Part shown: positions 1 to 6,538 of the stretch, one piece after another | Numbering within the stretch: position 1 is the first letter of the stretch | Layout of the letters: every line of letters begins with the position of its first letter | NCBI GenBank assembly: GCA_945860415.1 | Contig: CAMAQA010000026.1 | Span: forward strand, 1 to 34,258 | Reading direction: 5' to 3' | Length of the DNA: 34,258 nucleotides | From: Bacteriovorax stolpii | GTDB lineage: Bacteria > Bdellovibrionota > UBA1018 | Translations under genes and position numbers: made by a program | The notes under the pieces: generated by a model | The model's database searches: none | Told to the model about the DNA's origin: nothing | The model's input: the letters and a program-made list of their open reading frames with translations, nothing else

Positions 1-91
1 TTGCAACGCTTGACTTAAAGGGCTCGTTTCGCAATAAGCGCGACTGGCCGATCATGCTCGGAGCGCTGCAAATCGTCTTCGGTGATCGGAT

Positions 92-454
92 TCACGCGTA
101 ACTGAAACTCATGTAACCGAGCCAGTTACACAAATTTCGAAACGCTCTCCCAACTCCGCGCTTTTCAGGAATCAAGTAGTAAAGATTTACATATCCCACA
201 GTTGGATCATTTCTGGGCTTACCTAATTCTAACTGCCCAATAATTTGATCGCCCTGCCATACATGAACCGCAAAGCGAGCATCCTTCTCAATCTTCGCCT
301 TTAGCCATTCAAGATATCGGACATGCCCCTGACCGTCGTATTCGTAAAATTGATCTGCATTACCAAAGCTGACAACGAATGAGTCTTCCCGGAACTTGAG
401 CGCGATGGACTGATCTCTTGCTAAATCAATTGTCTTAAAGGAGAGGCTATCCAT
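92..454 (-). CDS. GNAT-like N-acetyltransferase, apparently truncated at the C-terminus
   Basis: This 120-residue protein has the look of a GNAT acetyltransferase. The N-terminal part (FKTIDLARD, then FREDSFVVSFG) fits the first strand and helix, HVWQGDQIIGQLEL is a typical central strand pair, and YYLIPEKRGVGRA at about residues 94-106 is the acetyl-CoA-binding motif A. GNAT domains normally continue for another 40-50 residues through the final strands, but this frame stops after YMSFSYA. In the next frame the DNA reads QLRVNPITEDDLQR and stays open to about position 15, which resembles the missing LRVNP strand, so a frameshift is possible. I chose the ATG at 454 because homologous proteins would begin near the domain; the frame is open upstream to an ATG at 547, whose extra 31 residues do not look like GNAT. 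The substrate is unknown. Confidence 0.5.
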   Translation of the reverse strand: MDSLSFKTIDLARDQSIALKFREDSFVVSFGNADQFYEYDGQGHVRYLEWLKAKIEKDARFAVHVWQGDQIIGQLELGKPRNDPTVGYVNLYYLIPEKRGVGRAFRNLCNWLGYMSFSYA

Positions 455-675
455 TCTTGCTTCGCTTTCACAGAGAACGATGTGTTCGCAATACCAATCG
501 ATGAAACTCTGACTTTGCAGCGCCAAACGCGAAGTCCTGAGACGCATTTACTCAAGAGTTTGCCTTAAAATCAGGTGATTTCCACCCATTTGCCCGTAAA
601 AATCAGGTCATTAGCGCAACCGTCATTTCTTGTGTGGGATACGCCAAGTTTAAAAAACATCGAAGAGACCGTTTT

Positions 676-1623
676 CTAGGGAATTTTGACAAACTCATAA
701 CCCGCCACCTTTTTAGGATGGCATTTTTTTGAGTCGTACTCAAAAAACGTTGGGAAAAACTTCTCGGGTTGCAAGTCAGCGGCATTAAAGGGATCAGCGC
801 CGTCGTGACGAATCGCATATGAACAGAGCCCCTTGAGTTCAGGAAAACTGAACAGGGACGCTTCTAACTCCAAACTTTCTCCGGACAAATTATTGATTGA
901 GAAACCAAAGAGCTCCTTTGTGCGGGCATCAATAAGAATATCTGAGGCCGTATTGCAAGTGATTCTGCGCTTTCCTTGATAGATCCATGTCACGACGTTT
1001 CGAATTTGATATTGCCTTTGAAGTTGAGGGGAGTAATTCCGATCATAGGAATATATTTGGTATCCAGAAACGGTTTTTTTATTCGAGATTTTTACAAGCT
1101 TGCTCAATTGCCAGTCGCAAGATGCCCAAATAGAGGCCCTTTTTATCGTTTCGAATAGAAAGGCTTCGAGCTCAAGTCTGCTAGGCTTTAATGCAGGATC
1201 ATGCGGCGAGAATATATTGTTTCGTTGGGCGTCTTCGGGTTTTATGGATTGTAAGAAAAAGGTACCTTCTTGGGACTCAGCTATTCCATCGCCTTTCCAC
1301 AAATTTACTAAAAAATCCCAAGGAGCTTCATTGGATCGGGCTGAAAGGTTTCCGGCGACAAGAATAGCATTATAGATAAACTTGGGGTCATGACACGTCT
1401 TCGGTCGAGGCTCCTTCTTTGTGCAAAACAACTCGTTCTTGAATGCTCCGATGATATTCGAAATTTCCTCCGAGGATCCCGCTGCCGATAATTTTTGGGC
1501 GGCTTTTGATCGAACCTTGAAATCATTCGAATAAAGGTCTCTCACCAATCCATCTATAGGACTATTCGCATTCGCAGCGAGCGAAGAAAAAAACAAAACA
1601 AATCCGAAAAGAATCGCACGCAT
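676..1623 (-). CDS. Exported protein of unknown function with HEAT-like N-terminal segment
   Basis: I do not recognise this 315-residue protein. It begins with a clear signal peptide (MRAILFGFVLFFSSLAANA, cleavage after about residue 19), so it should be exported to the periplasm or beyond; there is no lipobox. Residues about 24-60 (LVRDLYSNDFKVRSKAAQKL) look like a HEAT-type helical pair. The rest has several cysteines (in FCTKKEP, KTCHD, WASCDWQ, ITCNT, LCSYAIR and KKCHP), which would suit disulfides outside the cytoplasm. The start is the ATG at 1623, preceded by a weak GGAC element. Base composition is more AT-rich than the housekeeping genes further right. It stands alone: an inverted repeat begins 28 bp upstream of the start and no partner gene is adjacent. 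Confidence 0.7.
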   Translation of the reverse strand: MRAILFGFVLFFSSLAANANSPIDGLVRDLYSNDFKVRSKAAQKLSAAGSSEEISNIIGAFKNELFCTKKEPRPKTCHDPKFIYNAILVAGNLSARSNEAPWDFLVNLWKGDGIAESQEGTFFLQSIKPEDAQRNNIFSPHDPALKPSRLELEAFLFETIKRASIWASCDWQLSKLVKISNKKTVSGYQIYSYDRNYSPQLQRQYQIRNVVTWIYQGKRRITCNTASDILIDARTKELFGFSINNLSGESLELEASLFSFPELKGLCSYAIRHDGADPFNAADLQPEKFFPTFFEYDSKKCHPKKVAGYEFVKIP

Positions 1624-1650
1624 TTGTCCATGATATCTGATCCGTTTCGG

Positions 1651-1859
1651 AAACCAATGACTGAATTTGTCCTGGTGCTACTGGAAGTCCGAGGAATACG
1701 GCTGCAATAGCATCAGGCACTGCATTTGAATTCTTGCTCTAGTGAGCCGGCTTCTGCGGCCGCCGCGCCAATGGGTGCGTTTTAAAGCACCCGTTAATGT
1801 GTTTGAATCGGGATCGCTGGCAATTTCAGGGGCAGATCCCGAAATTCAGTCATTGGTTT
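1651..1859. repeat. Exact 18-bp inverted repeat bracketing 173 bp of non-coding DNA
   Basis: Positions 1651-1668 and 1842-1859 are perfect reverse complements over 18 bases (left arm AAACCAATGACTGAATTT). The pairing stops cleanly on both sides. The 173 bp between them hold no convincing gene but contain two smaller hairpins: GGGTGC/GCACCC at 1773-1778 and 1787-1792, and an 8-bp stem at 1808-1815/1835-1842 that abuts the right arm. I see no target-site duplication outside the arms. It could be a miniature inverted-repeat element, an invertible segment or a long-range regulatory structure between the two flanking genes, which point away from each other. Confidence 0.75.
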
Positions 1860-1906
1860 GATGCACACGCCTTTGAAATGTGCACGGGGGGTCGATATGT
1901 TGAGCC

Positions 1907-2728
1907 ATGATCAAAGCAGAAGCGTCCCGTCGCCACGCGTTTTTTTATACCCTAATCACTTTCTCCATGAGCTTGGTCTTTCAGCTTTGGATCATTCAAC
2001 GTGGCGGAGTAAAAACAGTTGGCATCACCGGGCTCGTGATCCTGATGTGGATTCCGGGTGCTGCAAGTGTTTTCTATCGGTTGCTAAGCAGGCTAGATTT
2101 CGAGGACTCGGGGCTAAAGCGCTCCAACCTCTCGGCGCTGCGATCCGCCTTTTTTATCCCTTTGTCGCTTGCTTTCATTACGTGCCTCCTGGCGGCTCTA
2201 TTCAATATCCGAGAATTTGGTCTCATACCCGCCTCAAAGCTCACGGCAGCCGCGCCAGTGATCGGCGTCTCTCTTATTGCCGGAATATTGGGCGCATTCG
2301 GGGAAGAGCTAGGGTGGCGAGGATTTCTATTGCCGAAACTCATAGAAGGCAAGTTTAGCTATCCTATCTTGCTGTCCGGCATCATCTGGGCCTTGTGGCA
2401 TCTTCCGTTAGTTGTTTTCGGAGGATATTACGAAATCCAGGCTCCGCTCTTGATAGCTATCTCATATACAGCCGCCATTGTTTCCATTACGTTTGTCATT
2501 TCATATCTGCGCATTAGTTCGGGTAGTCTTTGGCCGGCAGTCATCCTTCACGCGGCTCACAACTTTTTCTTTCAACTATTCTTCCCCGCCCTGATTTTTT
2601 CTCTGCCGGGCCCCAATTTTAGATGTTGGGAAATTATCGGAGGGGACAGTGGAGTGATCCCAGCCGTGCTTTACGGAACAACGGCACTGACGTTGATGAA
2701 GCGTCTCAACTCGCAGCGAGCTGCGTGA
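1907..2728 (+). CDS. CPBP family intramembrane metalloprotease (CAAX/Abi type)
   Basis: This 273-residue polytopic membrane protein carries the three signature motifs of the CPBP (CAAX-processing and bacteriocin-immunity) glutamic protease family. The first is EELGWRG at residues 133-139, giving the EExxxR motif. The second is the WHLP motif with His165, and the third is HAAHN at 215-219 near the last helices. Six or more hydrophobic segments are visible, starting at residues 11-30 and 38-58. Bacterial members are membrane proteases linked to immunity against peptide toxins or to protein maturation; the substrate cannot be read from sequence. The ATG at 1907 follows a short GAG element; another frame overlapping its 5' end looks like a shadow. 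It is a single gene, tail to tail with the toxin-antitoxin pair downstream. Confidence 0.85.
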   Translation: MIKAEASRRHAFFYTLITFSMSLVFQLWIIQRGGVKTVGITGLVILMWIPGAASVFYRLLSRLDFEDSGLKRSNLSALRSAFFIPLSLAFITCLLAALFNIREFGLIPASKLTAAAPVIGVSLIAGILGAFGEELGWRGFLLPKLIEGKFSYPILLSGIIWALWHLPLVVFGGYYEIQAPLLIAISYTAAIVSITFVISYLRISSGSLWPAVILHAAHNFFFQLFFPALIFSLPGPNFRCWEIIGGDSGVIPAVLYGTTALTLMKRLNSQRAA

Positions 2729-2765
2729 ACCCCTAAACTTCGACTCAATCGACGCTTGCTCAGGG

Positions 2766-3017
2766 CTAGGAGATCTTTTTAAGCATCTGCTCTAAATTGA
2801 TCGCCCTTCGATCCACGAGTTCCTGGTTGGCATAGCGGTGCAGGATACTCCCGATAAAAGTTTGATAGGGAATTCCCAGTCTCTCCGCTTCAGCCCGAAG
2901 GTCAGCCAAAACAGAGCCATCGAGGCGAATACTAATGGGGGTTTTTGCAGACTCCGGATCAGTTTTCCCCTTGCCGGGGCGCTTTTTCAATTTTCTCAAA
3001 TCATATTCCTTTTTCAT
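2766..3017 (-). CDS. brnA: BrnA-type antitoxin, ribbon-helix-helix
   Basis: This 83-residue protein is the antitoxin of a type II toxin-antitoxin pair. The N-terminal 30 residues are basic (KKEYDLRKLKKRPGKGK), and residues about 38-75 form a ribbon-helix-helix DNA-binding domain (PISIRLDGSVLADLRAEAE followed by GIPYQTFIGSILHRYA). BrnA proteins neutralise BrnT by direct binding and repress their own promoter. The true start is taken as the ATG at 3017, which lies inside the end of the toxin gene (17-bp overlap), giving translational coupling. The frame is open to 3089, but those extra residues duplicate toxin coding sequence. The toxin-first gene order is typical of the BrnTA family. Confidence 0.85.
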   Translation of the reverse strand: MKKEYDLRKLKKRPGKGKTDPESAKTPISIRLDGSVLADLRAEAERLGIPYQTFIGSILHRYANQELVDRRAINLEQMLKKIS

Positions 3018-3270
3018 AATCCTTGATCTCCCGAGGTAGGGTTTTACGGGCTGAAATAATTCGGACCGTGGCGCCATCGCGAACGACAAGTAGAATTCTG
3101 TTTTTAGTGGAATGCCCTATTCGAATAAAACGGTCTTCATCTTCACTGTGTTTAGGGTCGAAAAACTCGACGGACGTCTGATCAGTCCAAGTTGTTTGGG
3201 CCTCTTCAAACCAGATGCAGTGTTTTTTGAAGTTCGACTTGTTTTTCGAATCGTCCCATTCAAATTTCAC
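3001..3270 (-). CDS. brnT: BrnT family toxin (RelE-fold ribonuclease)
   Basis: This 89-residue protein matches the BrnT toxin family over its full length: MKFEWDDSKNKSNFKKH at the start, the acidic DPKHSEDEDRF segment in the middle, and the closing RIISARKTLPREIKDYE motif. BrnT has a RelE-like fold and is a ribonuclease that halts translation when not bound by BrnA. The basic and aromatic residues of the family are present (the Lys/His-rich first helix and Arg74/Lys77 in the ISARK motif), so it looks intact. Translation appears to start at a GTG at 3270, with only weak ribosome-binding sequence. It is the first gene of a two-gene operon with brnA, and a palindromic AT-rich stretch upstream is a likely autoregulatory operator. 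Confidence 0.88.
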   Translation of the reverse strand: MKFEWDDSKNKSNFKKHCIWFEEAQTTWTDQTSVEFFDPKHSEDEDRFIRIGHSTKNRILLVVRDGATVRIISARKTLPREIKDYEKGI

Positions 3271-3279
3271 CGTTTAACT

Positions 3280-3297
3280 GTATGCTAATGTATATAC
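3280..3297 (-). promoter_or_regulatory. Probable BrnA operator / brnTA promoter region
   Basis: Ten bases upstream of the brnT start is an 18-bp AT-rich stretch with GTAT at 3280-3283, its inverse ATAC at 3294-3297, and the perfect 8-bp palindrome GTATATAC at 3290-3297. BrnA antitoxins bind palindromes of this sort over their own promoter. Read leftward, the TATACA-like bases could also serve as a -10 element. The position and symmetry are seen in the sequence; binding is inferred. Confidence 0.45.
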
Positions 3298-3450
3298 GCC
3301 TTTTAAGCGCTAGAATTCATTGCATTCATCGAGCCTTCGAAGTCTAAATGTCGAGCTTTAGCAAAGTGGCACCATAAACCGGAGCATTTTGACGCAGCCC
3401 TGAGCTGCCGTAGATTTAACTGGTGCCCCTCGTCGGGGTGGGTCGGTTTT

Positions 3451-3801
3451 CTATTTCGAGAAGGCCACGGCAACTGCCGCCAGGATCAGGCCGAATGACG
3501 CGAAGTGCTTCCACTGCGGCGCCTCGCCCAGCCAGGCCCAGGCAAAGCCCATGAAAACCACGAGCGTGATGCACTCCTGGATGACCTTGAGCTGGAACGC
3601 GGAAAGCGCTCCGTAACCCAATCGATTGGCCGGAACCTGAAGCGCATACTCTGGAAGCGCAATGAGCCAGCTGACGAGAATCGCTCCGACGAGCGAAAGC
3701 GACTTTGCGCGCAGGTGTCCGTACCATGCTGCGGTCATGAAAATATTCGAGAGAATCAGTAGAAAAACCGTGCGGAGAATAGTCCAGCTGGAATCAGCCA
3801 T
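3451..3801 (-). CDS. DUF486 small multidrug-resistance-like (DMT) membrane protein
   Basis: This 116-residue protein matches the DUF486 family of four-helix membrane proteins in the drug/metabolite transporter group. Characteristic segments are LRTVFLLILSNIFMTAAWYGHL (first helix), ILVSWLIALPEYALQVPANR (second helix with the conserved EY-LQVPANR signature), LKVIQECITLVVFMGFAW (third helix) and a final hydrophobic helix before the stop. The length fits the family. I chose the ATG at 3801 since the family begins just before the first helix; the frame is open upstream to 3882 but that extension is neither hydrophobic nor family-like. Transport activity for this family is not established. The gene is divergent from the subtilase to its right. 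Confidence 0.85.
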   Translation of the reverse strand: MADSSWTILRTVFLLILSNIFMTAAWYGHLRAKSLSLVGAILVSWLIALPEYALQVPANRLGYGALSAFQLKVIQECITLVVFMGFAWAWLGEAPQWKHFASFGLILAAVAVAFSK

Positions 3802-3928
3802 TGATCGGTTGCGGAGTGTAGCGGCGCCTCGCAGCATTGCAATACCCTCGTGCAAAAATAAATGTGTGCGTGAGATTTGCAATTCCCTGACACCTGTTTA
3901 CACTGCGGGAATCAAAGTGTGGTTCTTT

Positions 3929-3940
3929 TGACAGTTGTCA
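3929..3940 (+). promoter_or_regulatory. Palindromic TGACA-GT-TGTCA site upstream of the subtilase
   Basis: A 12-bp palindrome (TGACAGTTGTCA) sits 30 bp upstream of the protease start codon in the divergent intergenic region. Its left half overlaps a consensus-like TTGACA at 3928-3933, although no good -10 follows at 17 bp. It may be an operator or part of the promoter. The purine-rich GGGGGGGAAG just before the ATG at 3971 is a strong ribosome-binding site. Confidence 0.35.
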
Positions 3941-3970
3941 CGCAGTTGGAAACCTAGGGGGGGAAGTTCC

Positions 3971-5404
3971 ATGTCGTTGTCACGGAAGATTGCTATTGTT
4001 GCACTGGCGCTGCAGGGATTTGCAGCCAGCGCATTTGCCGCGGATTTCATGCCCGGTGAGGTCATTGTCAAGTATCGCGAAGGCGTGATTCGCCCGCGTG
4101 AGTCGATGAATCTGCTCTATAACGCCGCCGGTGTTCGTGCTGTGCGTTATTTCAAGGGTTCCATGAGGGGCATGGAAAAAGTCATCCTCGACGAAACCGT
4201 CAAGGTACAGGACGCCATCGCTGAGTTCGAAAAGAACCCGATGGTGGAATACGCGCAGCCCAACTACATCATTCGCATTTCTCCGCAGGAAGTCGCGCCT
4301 GCGCAGGGCATTCCCTGTATTCCTGGATTCGACATCCCGGGATGCGACCCAGATGCCAAGCTTCCTTGCCTCTTTCCTGGAATTCCGTTTCCTCCCGGCT
4401 GTGAAGACGGCGGCGGCGGCAATCCAGGAGACCCCGGCAATCCTCCTGGTAAGAACAAGCCCGAACTGCTTCCTCCTCCGGCTGAAGTGATTCCGCCGGT
4501 AGCTGACCCGAATCTTTCCAAGGCCTACGGCATTGGAAAGGTAGGCGCCGATAAGGCCTGGGAACTCCACAAGGGAACCAAGGACATGGTCGTGGCGGTG
4601 ATCGACACCGGTATCGACTACAACCACGAAGATCTCGCGTTCAACGTCTGGCGCAATCCGAACCCGACCAAGGGCGACGTCGTCGGTTACAACTTCATCC
4701 ACAACGACGGACTTCCGTTCGATGACCAGGGTCACGGCACGCATTGCTCCGGATCGGTGGGCGCAGTGGGTGGAAACGGCATTGGTGTTGCCGGCGTCAC
4801 CCAGCGCGTTTCGATCATGGGCGTGAAGTTCCTGTCTGCAGAAGGCAGCGGCACGACCGAAGGCGCGATCAAGTCGATTGATTACGCCGTGGAGAATGGC
4901 GCGAAGGTTCTCAGCAACAGCTGGGGGGGTCCGATGGATGGCAATAACAATGCCCTCCAGGATTCGATCCGCCGCGCTGAAGCCAAGGGTGTGCTGTTCA
5001 TCGCTGCTGCAGGCAACGATGGAAAGAACAACGACAACGCCAGCCAGGCCAGCTATCCGGCAGCTTTCAACAACGAGAACATCATCGCTGTCGCAGCTAC
5101 CGACGACAAGGACGGCATGGCCTACTTCTCGAACTACGGCAAGGTCTCGACCGACGTGGGCGCCCCGGGCGTGAACGTCTACAGCCTTGCTCCTGGAAAC
5201 AAGTACGCCTCGATGTCCGGTACTTCGATGGCCTGCCCGCATGTTGCGGGTGCTGCCGCCCTTCTGTGGTCCAAGAACCCCAGCTGGGATTGGAAGAAGG
5301 TCAAGCAAGTGCTGATGGATACCGCAGACAAGGTGCCTTCGCTTGCAGGCAAGACAGTCACCGGTGGCCGCATCAACGTCCTGAGTGCACTGCAGGTTCA
5401 GTGA
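3971..5404 (+). CDS. Exported subtilisin-like serine protease (peptidase S8) with I9 propeptide
   Basis: This 477-residue protein is a secreted subtilase. Order of parts: signal peptide (residues 1-23, ending AFA before ADFMPGE); an inhibitor-I9 propeptide (about 25-103) that should act as folding chaperone and be removed by self-cleavage; a Pro/Gly-rich linker (about 104-180) with four cysteines at 116, 125, 133 and 144; then the catalytic domain. The triad is Asp212 (VIDTGID), His255 (GHGTH) and Ser419 (GTSMACPH), with Asn349 of AAAGND as oxyanion-hole residue, so it should be active. There is no C-terminal sorting domain. The start at 3971 is fixed by the strong ribosome-binding site GGGGGAAG 5 bp upstream and by the signal peptide; the frame is open from 3935. 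It stands alone and ends at a strong terminator. A role in degrading prey or environmental protein is plausible but inferred. Confidence 0.93.
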   Translation: MSLSRKIAIVALALQGFAASAFAADFMPGEVIVKYREGVIRPRESMNLLYNAAGVRAVRYFKGSMRGMEKVILDETVKVQDAIAEFEKNPMVEYAQPNYIIRISPQEVAPAQGIPCIPGFDIPGCDPDAKLPCLFPGIPFPPGCEDGGGGNPGDPGNPPGKNKPELLPPPAEVIPPVADPNLSKAYGIGKVGADKAWELHKGTKDMVVAVIDTGIDYNHEDLAFNVWRNPNPTKGDVVGYNFIHNDGLPFDDQGHGTHCSGSVGAVGGNGIGVAGVTQRVSIMGVKFLSAEGSGTTEGAIKSIDYAVENGAKVLSNSWGGPMDGNNNALQDSIRRAEAKGVLFIAAAGNDGKNNDNASQASYPAAFNNENIIAVAATDDKDGMAYFSNYGKVSTDVGAPGVNVYSLAPGNKYASMSGTSMACPHVAGAAALLWSKNPSWDWKKVKQVLMDTADKVPSLAGKTVTGGRINVLSALQVQ

Positions 5405-5476
5405 CCTGACCAAGTGATCTCGACGGAATGAGCCGTAGCCTTCGGGCGCGGCGGCCACGGAATAGGCCAATCAACA

Positions 5477-5513
5477 GAGGGCCGGAGCATGACGCTCCGG
5501 CCCTCGCCCTTTT
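5477..5513 (+). terminator. Rho-independent terminator of the subtilase gene
   Basis: A 12-bp perfect GC-rich stem (5477-5488 with 5494-5505, loop ATGAC) is followed after four bases by TTTT at 5510-5513. It lies 72 bp downstream of the protease stop codon and is oriented to end that transcript. Confidence 0.85.
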
Positions 5514-5536
5514 CGGGGTTCCAGCCCCGATCAATC

Positions 5537-5576
5537 GCGACTCGCGTCGCGTTGGTATCAGCGACTCGCGTCGCGT
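5537..5576. repeat. Pair of 16-bp direct repeats, each internally palindromic
   Basis: GCGACTCGCGTCGCGT occurs at 5537-5552 and again at 5561-5576, a period of 24 bp, in non-coding DNA. Each copy contains the inverted pair GCGAC/GTCGC. Function is unknown; it may be a tandem protein-binding site or a decayed intergenic repeat. Confidence 0.6.
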
Positions 5577-5858
5577 CCACTTCGTTGGCGCTTCCATGCG
5601 CCGTTTCCTTCGGCATCCATGCCGTCGGGTGAATCATCCCTGATGGAACAGCAGCTCCACGCGCGCGCATCCTGCGCTTTGCGGGCAGCTGCTCCGAAAG
5701 CCGTCCCTGGCCTTCGGTACTGCACTGTGAATCTTCCGTGATTCGATTCCGATTTCACCGTTCCGTGGTGAAACCCTGTCCTGTTGGGGTTCCGCCGACG
5801 AGCTGCTGAGGACGCACTTCCTGTGCATCACCAGGACAGTCGCTGGCGGCGGCCACGA

Positions 5859-6260
5859 CTAGAGGCGAAGTTTCGCCCCCAGGCTTTTGAATTGATGGCC
5901 GTCGATGTGAAGACGTTCTGTTTGCTCCTGCGTTTCCTTGCAGTCCACGCAGAGAGTCGCCGTGGGACGAGCCTCGAGTCGCTTGAGGCTGATCTCGCCG
6001 TCGCAGGATTCGCAGGATCCGAACGTTCCCGCCTGGATTCGTTCGAGTGCCTCGTCGATCTTCTTGAGGAAGAGCGCCTCGCGATTTCGCAGCCTCATCC
6101 TCATGGCGGTTTCATTGTCCGTGGAGGTGAGGTCGAGCTCGTCTGCAAGGTCATCCGACTTGAGGTTGAACTCTTCGTTCATCACCTTGCCGCTGTACAG
6201 AAGCTCACGCTTCTGTCGGTTGAAGAGAGCCTTGAACTGGTTGAGAGCCTGGGTTTCCAT
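5859..6260 (-). CDS. TraR/DksA family zinc-finger protein (paralogue 1)
   Basis: This 133-residue protein belongs to the DksA/TraR family, which bind in the secondary channel of RNA polymerase and alter promoter response, often with ppGpp. Residues about 10-80 form the long charged coiled-coil (ending RMRLRNREALFLKKIDEALERI), and a four-cysteine zinc finger follows at residues about 83-109 (CESC and CVDC, with the family motif RPTATLCVDCKE). The length is close to that of E. coli DksA. I cannot say whether it is DksA proper: the acidic pair at the coiled-coil tip that defines DksA activity is not clearly aligned here (DLADELD is the nearest acidic cluster). The ATG at 6260 has an ideal GGAGG 7 bp upstream; a GTG lies one codon earlier. 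It is separated from a close paralogue by 278 bp carrying a long hairpin. Confidence 0.9.
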   Translation of the reverse strand: METQALNQFKALFNRQKRELLYSGKVMNEEFNLKSDDLADELDLTSTDNETAMRMRLRNREALFLKKIDEALERIQAGTFGSCESCDGEISLKRLEARPTATLCVDCKETQEQTERLHIDGHQFKSLGAKLRL

Positions 6261-6324
6261 CACTGCACCTCCGAGCTGATGTTAGTGCGAGCGATGGGCC
6301 AGCGCGCCAGTGCGTGTGGCGAAA

Positions 6325-6366
6325 GTAGCTAAGTAATAAATTTTTATGGGATATTTGAAGTACTGG
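6325..6366 (-). promoter_or_regulatory. AT-rich candidate promoter of DksA-like paralogue 1
   Basis: This AT-rich block (containing AATAAATTTTTATGGGATATTTGAAG) stands out sharply in an otherwise GC-rich interval, 65-105 bp upstream of the leftward gene's start. Read leftward it offers TTCAAA and TTACTT about 17 bp apart, a poor but possible -35/-10 pair. The AT-richness is observed; promoter use is inferred. Confidence 0.3.
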
Positions 6367-6414
6367 GCCCCGCCGCGCCCAGCCATCTCACCGGGTGAAA
6401 TTTGCACCGGAGCC

Positions 6415-6440
6415 AAAAAGACTCCAGCTCAGGCGGAGCC
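6415..6440 (-). terminator. Probable terminator of the dnaX-recR-mglA-dksA-like operon
   Basis: On the leftward strand a six-pair stem (6440-6435 with 6425-6420, one G-U pair, nine-base loop) is followed directly by five T residues (AAAAA at 6415-6419 on the given strand). It lies about 100 bp beyond the stop of the last gene in the operon and beyond the larger hairpin at 6461-6503. Confidence 0.45.
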
Positions 6441-6460
6441 GTGAAGGGGCAGAGTCCATC

Positions 6461-6503
6461 GGACATCATGTCTGAATTGGCGTTCAATTCAGACATGATG
6501 TCC
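6461..6503. repeat. Perfect 19-bp hairpin between the two DksA-like genes
   Basis: Positions 6461-6479 (GGACATCATGTCTGAATTG) and 6485-6503 are exact reverse complements with a 5-base loop (GCGTT). No T-tract follows on either strand, so it is not a standard intrinsic terminator. It begins 36 bp past the stop of the upstream DksA-like gene, reading leftward. A stem of this length without a mismatch is unlikely by chance. It could be a transcript-stabilising 3' structure, a double-stranded RNase III site or a protein-binding palindrome. Confidence 0.8.
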
Positions 6504-6538
6504 AGTAACGGAATTCTCAATGAAGTCAGGTCTGGGCC

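Larger units (their letters stand above)
5405..5858. other. Gene-free interval between the subtilase and the first DksA-like gene
   Basis: I find no convincing gene in these 454 bp; the short open frames on both strands lack family resemblance and usable starts. The interval holds the subtilase terminator, a pair of 16-bp direct repeats and two further inverted repeats close to the 3' end of the leftward DksA-like gene: TTTCACC/GGTGAAA (5753-5759 and 5767-5773) and CTGTCCTG/CAGGACAG (5776-5783 and 5832-5839). The last two could shape the 3' end of the leftward transcript, but neither has a U-tract. Confidence 0.5.

Noticed and set aside
3980-5470. A 496-codon open frame on the minus strand opposite the subtilase
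   Set aside because: It is the mirror of a highly codon-biased GC-rich gene. The forward frame has a signal peptide and a complete catalytic triad, and the reverse product resembles nothing.
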